A stretch of DNA of 6,476 nucleotides from an uncultured Erysipelotrichaceae bacterium (GCA_902768065.1 CACXJP010000070.1:1-6476), one strand, 5' to 3'; positions 1 through 6,312 are shown, numbered from the stretch's first letter. A program made the numbers and translations. Notes: generated by a model from the sequence alone, not told the origin.

Positions 1-604
1 AGACTTCTTAGCTTATATTTCAAAGATTAGGAATAAGAAATATACAAGTTTTTATACAATACCAACAACAATGATTTTTAAAGATTATAAAAGTGAAGGA
101 AAAGGTATTAATTATAGTTATTGGAAACAACCCTATCAAGTATTTGTAGAAGCAGCTATATCTGAAGGAACAAAAATAGAATCCAAAAAGAATTATTCAA
201 AAATCGATATAAGAAATATGTATCTAGCAAATAAAATCACAGTATTAGATTATGAATCAATGGAAGTTGAGGATTTTGTCCGTGATATGGAAGAGTTTGA
301 TGAATATCCTGCTCCAACAAATAAAATGGCTAAAAGAATTGTTCCACATAATGAGGAATTTAAAAAAGAATTTGATTTTTATATGGAAGCTATAAGAAGA
401 ACAGTAAATAAAAATTTCATTATGAGAGATCTACGTAAATATGTAGAAGAATTAAATGAAGAATTATATGATATTTTTATTTATTCATCAATGTCATATG
501 GATATGGAGAAGTAGCAAAGAAATGTAAAGAATGGTTTAAAGAAAATAATATAAGTGATAGTTTAAATGATATATCAAAAAGACTTAGTAAAAGAAGAAA
601 CTAA
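1..604 (+). CDS. 3' part of an unrecognised gene, 5' end outside the window
   Basis: I do not recognise this protein. The frame is open from base 2 to the TAA at 602-604, giving 200 visible residues. The first in-window ATG (71) has no Shine-Dalgarno sequence in front of it, and no ATG, GTG or TTG lies between base 2 and 71 in this frame, so the true start is almost certainly upstream of the window. The visible part is soluble, charged and Lys/Glu/Tyr-rich, with no membrane segment, signal peptide or Cys motif. Its second half looks mostly helical, and the C-terminus is basic (ends SKRLSKRRN). It ends in an intrinsic terminator, so it is probably a transcription unit separate from the cluster that follows. 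Nothing visible ties it to that cluster functionally. An annotation that starts it at 71 would give a 177-residue protein that I consider truncated. Confidence 0.7.
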   Translation, partial: DFLAYISKIRNKKYTSFYTIPTTMIFKDYKSEGKGINYSYWKQPYQVFVEAAISEGTKIESKKNYSKIDIRNMYLANKITVLDYESMEVEDFVRDMEEFDEYPAPTNKMAKRIVPHNEEFKKEFDFYMEAIRRTVNKNFIMRDLRKYVEELNEELYDIFIYSSMSYGYGEVAKKCKEWFKENNISDSLNDISKRLSKRRN

Positions 605-614
605 GTCTTTTTTT
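577..614 (+). terminator. Intrinsic terminator overlapping the end of the first gene
   Basis: A perfect 12-bp inverted repeat (577-588 AAAAAGACTTAG with 601-612 CTAAGTCTTTTT) encloses a 12-nt loop and runs into a T tract (608-614). The right arm contains the stop codon of the upstream gene, so the last codons of that gene double as the terminator stem. The stem is AT-rich and the loop is long, so efficiency may be moderate. It separates the first gene from the LRR/maturase cluster. Confidence 0.7.
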
Positions 615-615
615 A

Positions 616-644
616 TTTAAAAAAATATCTTTTTATTATATACT
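616..644 (+). promoter_or_regulatory. Possible sigma-A-type promoter of the five-gene cluster
   Basis: TTTAAA (616-621, 4 of 6 matches to TTGACA) and TATACT (639-644, 5 of 6 matches to TATAAT) are separated by exactly 17 bp. They lie just after the terminator and about 30 bp before the start codon of the first cluster gene. Position and spacing are right, but the region is almost pure A/T, so a chance match is quite possible. I see no operator-like palindrome beside it. Confidence 0.4.
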
Positions 645-660
645 TATATTATATGAGTAT

Positions 661-665
661 AGGAG
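661..665 (+). promoter_or_regulatory. Ribosome binding site of the LRR protein gene
   Basis: AGGAG lies 8 nt before the ATG at 674. This fixes the start of the first gene of the cluster. Confidence 0.8.
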
Positions 666-673
666 TGTAGTAT

Positions 674-2242
674 ATGGCTGATAATAATACAACTACAACA
701 ACACAAGTTGTTGTAAACAAAGAAGTTATAATATGTCCAAAATGCAAAAAGGAACTAAATGCTGCAAATACAAAATGTCCAGCATGTGGAACAATATTAA
801 GAAATACACAAACTACAGTAGTAGAAGAGACAAAGGAAATGGTTATACCAGATTATTGTCCAATATGCCATACAAAATTTGAAAAAACATATAAGTATTG
901 TATTGGCTGTGGAGCTTCATTACAATCAATGCAAGGAGAACCAAATGCCAAAATGGGTGTTCCCCTAAATAAAGGTGAATATCATGCCTTTTTATTTAAT
1001 TCTAGTGAAATGCCAATGGTTCAAGGAATTGTTGATAGTGAACTAGCAAAAATTCCTGACTACAAAAAAAAGTCATTACCTGCCATAGAAAGACGTAAAG
1101 TAGTTATGACTGTTATTCTTGCTATAATAATATTGATTATAAATACTATATATGCATCTTTTCACACAAATCTTGGCTTCTTAACGTTTATGATTGTTGT
1201 TGCTTTAGTTGTATATTTTAAGATGATAAATAAAAATGATATTAGAACTTATATAACTAATCAAGTAAAATTACGACCAAATGAAAAAATAAGTTATATT
1301 GTAGCAAGTACTTTATCTGCATCAAATACAAAACATACATATATAATAGCTAGAATACTAATATTTATTTCAGGATTATTAATATCATTAGCTTTATTTG
1401 CAACACCACATTATATTTATGAAAAAGTAGATAATGGTTATAATTTAAGATATTATACATTAGGAATAATATCAGGAAGTGATAAAGCAGTTGTACCTTC
1501 AACATATAAAAATGAACCTGTTGTTGGAATAAGAGGAGATGTCTTTAAAAACGTAAAAACATTAAAAGAGATAGAAATAGCAGACTCAGTAATTGAAATT
1601 AGAGGAGGAGCTTTTGAAGGCTGCTCTAGTCTAGAAAAAGTAAAACTATCAAATAGTTTAAAAAGAATAAGTGGCTCAATGTTTAAAGATTGTTATAATC
1701 TAAAAAGAATAGTAGTTCCTGATTCAGTAGAAGAAATAGATGGTGGTGCATTTGCAAATTGTCAAAATTTGGAAACAATACATTTACCTGGGAACTTAAA
1801 AACAATAGGTGGGGAGTCATTCAAGAATTGTAGAAGTCTAAAAAGTATTATTATTCCTGGTTCAGTAGAAGATATTGGTGGAGAATCATTTATGGATTGT
1901 TATAATCTAGAATATATTAGTTTATCACAAAAATTAACAGAAATACATGGATCGACATTTGAAAATTGTTCTTCATTAGATAATGTTACTATACCAGAAG
2001 GAGTAACAAGAATAGGCGGTTCAGCATTTAGATATTGTCGTAGTTTAAAAAATGTCACAATACCTAGATCAGCTAATGAAATAAGATCATCTGCATTTAG
2101 AGGAACAGCAATAGATACCATATGTATCTCACAGAGTGCATATGTAGATTCAAAAGCATTTAAAGAGACATCTGCAAAAGTAGCATATTATGAATCTGAT
2201 TGCTTAAACCCAATAGATATTAACACTGGAGCTGATTGGTAA
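674..2242 (+). CDS. Double zinc-ribbon, three-TM membrane protein with BspA-like LRR domain
   Basis: 522 residues. The N-terminus has a Thr-rich start and two zinc ribbons: C21/C24 with C35/C38, and C62/C65 with C76/C79. Three hydrophobic segments follow (about 143-162, 167-184 and 224-244). The C-terminal half (about 275-500) is a BspA-type (LRR_5) leucine-rich repeat array with a strict 23-residue period: anchor Phe at 291, 314, 337, 360, 383, 406, 429, 452 and 475, then a shorter last unit at 496, with Cys three residues after Phe in seven consecutive units. An odd number of TM segments suggests zinc ribbons in the cytoplasm and the LRR domain outside, which is inference. BspA-like LRRs usually mediate binding or adhesion; no enzymatic motif is seen. 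It is the first gene of the cluster, and its TAA shares one base with the ATG of the radical SAM gene, so the two are probably translationally coupled. Its partner is unknown. The architecture is secure, the function is not. Confidence 0.9.
   Translation: MADNNTTTTTQVVVNKEVIICPKCKKELNAANTKCPACGTILRNTQTTVVEETKEMVIPDYCPICHTKFEKTYKYCIGCGASLQSMQGEPNAKMGVPLNKGEYHAFLFNSSEMPMVQGIVDSELAKIPDYKKKSLPAIERRKVVMTVILAIIILIINTIYASFHTNLGFLTFMIVVALVVYFKMINKNDIRTYITNQVKLRPNEKISYIVASTLSASNTKHTYIIARILIFISGLLISLALFATPHYIYEKVDNGYNLRYYTLGIISGSDKAVVPSTYKNEPVVGIRGDVFKNVKTLKEIEIADSVIEIRGGAFEGCSSLEKVKLSNSLKRISGSMFKDCYNLKRIVVPDSVEEIDGGAFANCQNLETIHLPGNLKTIGGESFKNCRSLKSIIIPGSVEDIGGESFMDCYNLEYISLSQKLTEIHGSTFENCSSLDNVTIPEGVTRIGGSAFRYCRSLKNVTIPRSANEIRSSAFRGTAIDTICISQSAYVDSKAFKETSAKVAYYESDCLNPIDINTGADW
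1514..2173 (+). repeat. 69-bp-period coding repeats (LRR_5 array)
   Basis: The LRR half of the first cluster gene is built of degenerate 69-bp units, each encoding a 23-residue repeat of the form I-x-G-(G/S)-x-F-x-x-C-x-x-L followed by a strand such as I-x-I-P-x-S-V. Nine anchor Phe residues keep exact spacing. Conservation is much better in protein than in DNA, so this is an old repeat array, not a recent tandem duplication. Confidence 0.75.
2228..2231 (+). promoter_or_regulatory. Ribosome binding site deciding the maturase start
   Basis: GGAG lies 10 nt before the ATG at 2242. An in-frame TTG at 2236 would leave only 4 nt spacing, so ATG 2242 is the better start. The site is inside the end of the LRR gene. 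Confidence 0.6.
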
Positions 2243-4002
2243 TGAATAACAATAAGTATAAATTTATTCATCTTTTATATGTTCCAACAATGGCTTGTAA
2301 TATGGCTTGCAAGTATTGTTATTTAGAAGAAAATACAAAAGATGAATGGAATAGAATTAAACCGATAGATACACTAGAATATGCCATAGATAAATTCTTT
2401 AATAGTAATATTATTCCATTTAATATTTCACTTCATGGTGGAGAAGTAACAACCTTATCAAAAGAAGACTTTAGAGATATTGTTTCATATATTGCAAACT
2501 ATTATGATAAGAATAGAATGCTAATAGAATCAAATGGATTTACTATAGGGTCCCCTCATATAAAAACAAATCTATTTGACTTAGAAAAACACCTAGATAC
2601 AATAAAAGAATTTAATGTATCAATTAGTGGAAGCCTAGATTTACCATTAAAAATACATGATAAATATAGAGTTACAAAAGGAAATAAAAAAACGTTAGAT
2701 AAAATACTAGAAAACATAAAACTACTAGAAGGTATCCCAAATAAAAAGAAAGTATCTGCAACTATCTTCAAGGAACATTTTGATCTAGATGAGATTGTAA
2801 AAGATATAAAATATTTAGATGAAAACACTTGCTTAGATATGAATGATTTTAATTTTATGATTGGTTTTGATTATAATTCTAATGGAATACTACATCACAT
2901 TACAGAAGAAGAACAAGTAGAATTATATAATAAAATGAAAGAAAACTTTACTGGAACAAATCTAGAAGAAGGATTAAATACTGCTTGGTTCGCAGAATTT
3001 GGTCCAGGATATTGTACAAACTGTGATAATTGTGGAGAAAAGTTCTTCTTATTAGAAAAGAATGGAGATATCTATTCATGTGTAAGAGGACAAAAGAACA
3101 AAGATTTCTATTATGGTAATATTTATAAAAACACCCCAGAAGAAATCTTAGAAACAGCATTCAATAAAATACTAGAAGCTCATAACAAGCTTCCTTTCAA
3201 TGATGAATGCAGTAAATGCAAGTATTTGTATCTATGTAAAACAGGATGCCCATTTGTAAAAAATACATATAAAACAAATAAATCTTATACATGTAAACTC
3301 CAACAAGAGCTATATAAAGATTGGAATTATGAAAAAGATATATTTAATGAGGAATCAGTCTATCATTACATATCTAAAATGCATGAAGATAGAATTAGAG
3401 ATTATTATCCAAGAACAAGTATAAATGAACATAAAGAATTAATTGATCTAATAGAAGAAGATCCTAAACTAAAATATATCTATGATCCTAATTGTTTTAT
3501 ATTAAAAGTAGATAATGAAGAATATAAATTAGAATCACAAATAATAAAAAGAAGTAGAGAAATAGTTTATTTTCATGATAAAACAAATATAGAATTATAT
3601 ATAAAAGATAATTTACTAGATGAACTAAGCGATTATCCAAATAATAATTCATTATATATGATGCTTTTAAGTGGAGATACAATATGCTACGGTGATGAAA
3701 AGAGAACTAAACAAGCACATATTATGACACATCAAATATATAAAGGTGTCCTAGAAAAAAATGAAAGTGATAAAGAAGGTTATTTTAAAGTAAATATTAC
3801 AAATATAATAAAAGAATATTATAAGTATTTATCAATAGATAATCCTAATAATCTTTTCTTCACAACATCAGCATTAAGAGATTATCATTACACTAAGCAA
3901 AAAAATAATGCTTATTATCATATTGATGCAATTAATTTGCCATTTCAAAATATAGAATTTTATTTGATTGGAGGGAAAGAAAATGATAAAGAAGAATCCT
4001 GA
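2242..4002 (+). CDS. Radical SAM/SPASM peptide maturase with long C-terminal extension
   Basis: 586 residues from ATG 2242. The radical SAM cluster motif CNMACKYC (C19, C23, C26; C-x3-C-x2-C) is followed by the SAM-binding LHGGE stretch (64-68). A complete SPASM domain follows: C264-x10-G275-x4-C280, then C323-x2-C326-x5-C332-x3-C336, then C351, with two further cysteines (C258, C261) just before. SPASM enzymes carry auxiliary Fe-S clusters and usually modify ribosomal peptides or proteins (thioether, C-C or C-O bonds, epimerisation) in the cytoplasm. About 225 residues (361-586) beyond SPASM match no family I know. The radical SAM core starts almost at residue 1, so there is no N-terminal RRE domain; substrate recognition may lie in the extension. 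The gene overlaps the LRR gene by 1 nt and the next gene by 20 nt. The overlapping small protein is the best substrate candidate. An anaerobic-sulfatase-maturase-like role is less likely, since no sulfatase is nearby. Confidence 0.93.
   Translation: MNNNKYKFIHLLYVPTMACNMACKYCYLEENTKDEWNRIKPIDTLEYAIDKFFNSNIIPFNISLHGGEVTTLSKEDFRDIVSYIANYYDKNRMLIESNGFTIGSPHIKTNLFDLEKHLDTIKEFNVSISGSLDLPLKIHDKYRVTKGNKKTLDKILENIKLLEGIPNKKKVSATIFKEHFDLDEIVKDIKYLDENTCLDMNDFNFMIGFDYNSNGILHHITEEEQVELYNKMKENFTGTNLEEGLNTAWFAEFGPGYCTNCDNCGEKFFLLEKNGDIYSCVRGQKNKDFYYGNIYKNTPEEILETAFNKILEAHNKLPFNDECSKCKYLYLCKTGCPFVKNTYKTNKSYTCKLQQELYKDWNYEKDIFNEESVYHYISKMHEDRIRDYYPRTSINEHKELIDLIEEDPKLKYIYDPNCFILKVDNEEYKLESQIIKRSREIVYFHDKTNIELYIKDNLLDELSDYPNNNSLYMMLLSGDTICYGDEKRTKQAHIMTHQIYKGVLEKNESDKEGYFKVNITNIIKEYYKYLSIDNPNNLFFTTSALRDYHYTKQKNNAYYHIDAINLPFQNIEFYLIGGKENDKEES
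3970..3975 (+). promoter_or_regulatory. Strong ribosome binding site of the small Tyr/Gly/Asn protein
   Basis: GGAGGG lies 7 nt before ATG 3983, inside the last codons of the maturase. It decides the start: the in-frame TTG at 3968 has no suitable upstream site and overlaps this one. It is stronger than the GGAG of the maturase, suggesting that the small protein is made in excess over the enzyme, as expected for a substrate. Confidence 0.85.
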
Positions 4003-4378
4003 AACTTATAATGAGATAAAAGCAGTAAGTAATGTTTTACGCATATCTAATTATTATAATGTATCTCAAAGTTTTATAGATGATGCATATGATTTTATTA
4101 TGTTGGATCCAAATAACAAAATAGATTGTTTGAATACCTCTATTCAATTTATAGATGCTAAAGGTAATCAAGTAAAAAAATATAGTGTTGATAAATCTAC
4201 TTCTGTAGATGCAATGGTAGTAACACAAAATACAATAAGTATAACTCCTACATATAGACCTTACCACTCTTATGGAGGTTATGGTGGTGGAGGAAGCTAT
4301 AGTAGTTATAGTGGAGGTTCATCAAACAATAACAATAATAATAACAATAACAATAATAATAACAATAATAATCACTAG
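3983..4378 (+). CDS. Small protein with YXX/Gly-rich segment and Asn16 tail; candidate maturase substrate
   Basis: 131 residues from ATG 3983. I know no named family for it. Residues 1-90 look like a folded or leader-like part: polar, helical near 8-42, then strand-like, with one Cys (49), no signal peptide and no TM. Residues 91-114 are rich in Tyr, Gly and Ser, with Tyr at 91, 94, 97, 100, 106 and 109, all in one three-residue register. Residues 115-130 are sixteen Asn, and the last residue is His. It overlaps the SPASM maturase by 20 nt and has a strong ribosome binding site. Small proteins beside SPASM enzymes are often their substrates, with a leader and a low-complexity C-terminal core as in the Gly-rich GrrA type, but I cannot show homology to GrrA. 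It lacks the Cys richness of thioether precursors. Alternatives are a structural protein with a disordered tail or an accessory factor. The gene is secure; the substrate role is inference. Confidence 0.85.
   Translation: MIKKNPETYNEIKAVSNVLRISNYYNVSQSFIDDAYDFIMLDPNNKIDCLNTSIQFIDAKGNQVKKYSVDKSTSVDAMVVTQNTISITPTYRPYHSYGGYGGGGSYSSYSGGSSNNNNNNNNNNNNNNNNH
4325..4372 (+). repeat. AAY trinucleotide tract (16 Asn codons) with 18-bp sub-period
   Basis: Sixteen consecutive AAC/AAT codons. The codon pattern AAC AAT AAC AAT AAT AAT occurs twice in perfect 18-bp tandem (4325-4342 and 4343-4360), followed by AAC AAT AAT AAT (4361-4372). The array ends two codons before the stop (CAC TAG). Slippage in steps of 3 or 18 bp would keep the frame and only change the length of the Asn tail. 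Confidence 0.9.
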
Positions 4379-4382
4379 GAGG
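4377..4382 (+). promoter_or_regulatory. Ribosome binding site overlapping the stop codon of the small protein
   Basis: AGGAGG shares its first two bases with the TAG stop (4376-4378) and lies 5 nt before ATG 4388. This arrangement suggests coupled translation of the small protein and the Tim44-like protein. Confidence 0.85.
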
Positions 4383-4387
4383 TTAAT

Positions 4388-5407
4388 ATGGTAGTAGAAG
4401 AAGCTCAAACAAATAGATTGAAAGAATATGGATTAAATATAAAAACTAAATATCAATCAGACCATCAATTATTAGAAAGAAATACAGATGGTTCAAAAAA
4501 TGATAATATTAAACAAGGAATAATTTTAGAAAAAGATTATTACAAGGGAGTATTATTAAAAAAAGAAAATATATTTGATTCAAGAATTCTATACACATAT
4601 GAATTTAATGAATCAAAAGAAGTAAAATGTGGTAACTGTGGAGCTACATCTAATGTAGATGATAATAGTGGATATTGTCCATATTGTCATACAAACTTTA
4701 ATTTGGAATATACAAACAAAGATTTAGGAAGTAAATACTTTTATGATTTAGTTACAAAAGATAAATCATATATTATAAAAACATATATATTTGACCTTAT
4801 AGTTTCATTCATAATAACTTCAGTATATATAGTAAATACAAGTAGAACATTTTATTTCTTTGATATGTTAAAAATAGCAGTTGGAACCATATTAATAAGT
4901 TTATTATTATTTTATTTTTTCTATTATGTAGATGCTATGATTTTATTACCAGGTGTAAGAAGAAAAAAAGAACGTCAAAATAAAAGACAACAAGAGTTTT
5001 GGTCAAGATTAGAAACAAAAAAATTAGATAAAACAACATTCTATAATAATTTATTATATGAGTTAAGAGAATTATATTATTCAGAAAAATATAAAGATAT
5101 AATTGATTTTGATATAATTGACTATGTAGAGTTTAAAGATATTGAAAAAGATAATAAATTATATGTAGATGTATCTATCGAGATAAGAATTGTAAGATAT
5201 GACAATGGAAAAATAAAATCTAAATTAGATGTCAAATCATATAGAATGGTTTGGGCAAGACAAGAAGAAACCCTTAATCCAGGAGTTAATGAAATAAAAT
5301 GTCATAATTGTAATTCATCAATAAAAATAAGAGATAAAGAATGTAAATATTGTGGAACAAAAATAAATTATTATCAACAATGGTATTTAGTTAAAGAATT
5401 AGATTAG
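4388..5407 (+). CDS. Zinc-ribbon membrane protein with Tim44-like domain
   Basis: 339 residues. A polar N-terminal region (1-75) is followed by a zinc ribbon (C81/C84 and C97/C100), two hydrophobic segments (about 130-150 and 159-188), a basic stretch after the second (RRKKERQNKR, 191-200), a domain that looks Tim44-like (about 205-300), and a second zinc ribbon (C305/C308 and C319/C322) ending in QQWYLVKELD. A Tim44-like fold followed by a C-terminal zinc ribbon and a closing W-x-L segment is the arrangement I recall for Firmicutes proteins named zinc-ribbon domain-containing transport protein; this is from memory, not a search. Mitochondrial Tim44 tethers the import motor at the membrane, but the bacterial proteins are poorly characterised. 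Two TM segments place both zinc ribbons and the Tim44-like domain on the same side, probably the cytoplasm. It starts 9 nt after the small Tyr/Gly protein, so a role in handling or delivering that product is plausible but unproved. Confidence 0.85.
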   Translation: MVVEEAQTNRLKEYGLNIKTKYQSDHQLLERNTDGSKNDNIKQGIILEKDYYKGVLLKKENIFDSRILYTYEFNESKEVKCGNCGATSNVDDNSGYCPYCHTNFNLEYTNKDLGSKYFYDLVTKDKSYIIKTYIFDLIVSFIITSVYIVNTSRTFYFFDMLKIAVGTILISLLLFYFFYYVDAMILLPGVRRKKERQNKRQQEFWSRLETKKLDKTTFYNNLLYELRELYYSEKYKDIIDFDIIDYVEFKDIEKDNKLYVDVSIEIRIVRYDNGKIKSKLDVKSYRMVWARQEETLNPGVNEIKCHNCNSSIKIRDKECKYCGTKINYYQQWYLVKELD

Positions 5408-5410
5408 GAG
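5405..5410 (+). promoter_or_regulatory. Ribosome binding site of the single-pass protein gene
   Basis: TAGGAG contains the TAG stop of the Tim44-like gene (5405-5407) and lies 8 nt before ATG 5419. As at the preceding junction, the stop codon is part of the ribosome binding site. Confidence 0.75.
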
Positions 5411-5418
5411 AAGATAAT

Positions 5419-6312
5419 ATGGATGAATTTAAAATAGGAGATAATGTTGAAGAACAAAATAGTGAAGTTGTATTAAATAGATTAAAAAAGAAAAGAAAAA
5501 TAGCTATCATTATAGTTGTAATTGTCTCAATTCTAATTGGTCTAACAACATTTATAGTAAGTAATTTAATATTTAATAGGGAACAACCACCAGAAGTAAT
5601 TGATTATTCTGTAGATTTAAAAAATGAAAATGTTCAGATATTATATCAATATGTAACATATGGAACAAAAGGACTAAGAAATGATAAATTTGCTAAAGAA
5701 GATAAGGTGGTCCTTGATAATTTTTCTAATGAAGAAAAATTCTATTATGCATTACAATTTGCTCAAGTAGATGACTTTGAATTTACAGGTGAAATAAATG
5801 CAGAAAAAAATAAAGTGTATCTAATAACGGATAGAAAGATAAAAAAATATATGCAATTATTCTTCGGGCCAAACGTTAAATATAAAAATGATTTAACTAT
5901 ATCATATCCATTCTCATTTAGAATAAATGGAATGAATGTAGGAAATATGAAATATAGTGAAAACAGAGGAGGCTTTGAAACAACATTTACAACTTTCCAA
6001 GCAGATATCAAAAAAGAAGATATTACAAACAATATTGAAGGAGAACTAGTAAAAGCTTATTCAGATGCAAAAAATAAACTTTATCTAGAAGAAAAAGTTG
6101 TTTATATAACTCAAACAAAGAATCCAGATAATACCTATAAAATTGATATTTATAAAGATAATAATAAAACAATTTTAGTAGATACAAAAACAGTATCAAA
6201 TTTAGAAGAAAAAATTGATTTATCAAAGTATAATAATACTACTACAATAAAGTATTCATTTGGACTAAATGGATCAGTTTATTACTTTGAGAGTAGTGAA
6301 ATCCTTAAGTAA
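5419..6312 (+). CDS. Single-pass membrane protein with a large extracellular domain, unknown function
   Basis: 297 residues. A short acidic cytoplasmic N-terminus (1-20) is followed by a basic cluster (RLKKKRK, 21-27), one hydrophobic segment (about 28-51) and a region of about 245 residues that should be outside the cell by the positive-inside rule. There is no lipobox and no Cys anywhere, so it is a signal-anchor protein and not a lipoprotein. The outer part alternates short helical and strand-like stretches, with Asn/Lys/Tyr-rich segments near the end (for example 233-250 and 270-289). I recognise no domain and no catalytic motif. It is the last gene of the cluster, 11 nt after the Tim44-like gene, and is followed by a weak hairpin and a new promoter. 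It may be an envelope partner of the two zinc-ribbon membrane proteins, which is inference from position only. Confidence 0.8.
   Translation: MDEFKIGDNVEEQNSEVVLNRLKKKRKIAIIIVVIVSILIGLTTFIVSNLIFNREQPPEVIDYSVDLKNENVQILYQYVTYGTKGLRNDKFAKEDKVVLDNFSNEEKFYYALQFAQVDDFEFTGEINAEKNKVYLITDRKIKKYMQLFFGPNVKYKNDLTISYPFSFRINGMNVGNMKYSENRGGFETTFTTFQADIKKEDITNNIEGELVKAYSDAKNKLYLEEKVVYITQTKNPDNTYKIDIYKDNNKTILVDTKTVSNLEEKIDLSKYNNTTTIKYSFGLNGSVYYFESSEILK

Noticed and set aside
1900..2121. Reverse-strand open frame inside the LRR gene
   Set aside because: It is a shadow of the 69-bp-period LRR coding repeats, with no ribosome binding site and no recognisable product.
2236..2238. TTG as the maturase start
   Set aside because: The GGAG site would be only 4 nt away; ATG 2242 gives 10 nt and the common TAATG coupling.
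2556..3682. Three reverse-strand open frames inside the maturase gene
   Set aside because: Their predicted products are Phe/Leu/Tyr-rich in the way expected from the complement of AT-rich codons, and they lie opposite a well supported enzyme.
3968..3970. TTG as the start of the small protein
   Set aside because: It overlaps the GGAGGG site that serves ATG 3983 and has no site of its own.
4000..4002. TGA read as Trp (Mycoplasma-type code)
   Set aside because: All Trp codons in the window are TGG and no gene has an internal in-frame TGA. Read-through here would add only three residues before a TAA.
4037..4267. Reverse-strand open frame opposite the small protein
   Set aside because: No ribosome binding site and a composition typical of antisense shadow; the + strand gene has a strong site and operon context.
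4325..4372. CRISPR or other spacer-repeat array
   Set aside because: The repeat is a coding AAY codon tract with no spacers.
5763..6226. Two reverse-strand open frames opposite the single-pass protein
   Set aside because: Low-complexity Leu/Phe/Tyr products from the complement of an AT-rich gene; no start signals.
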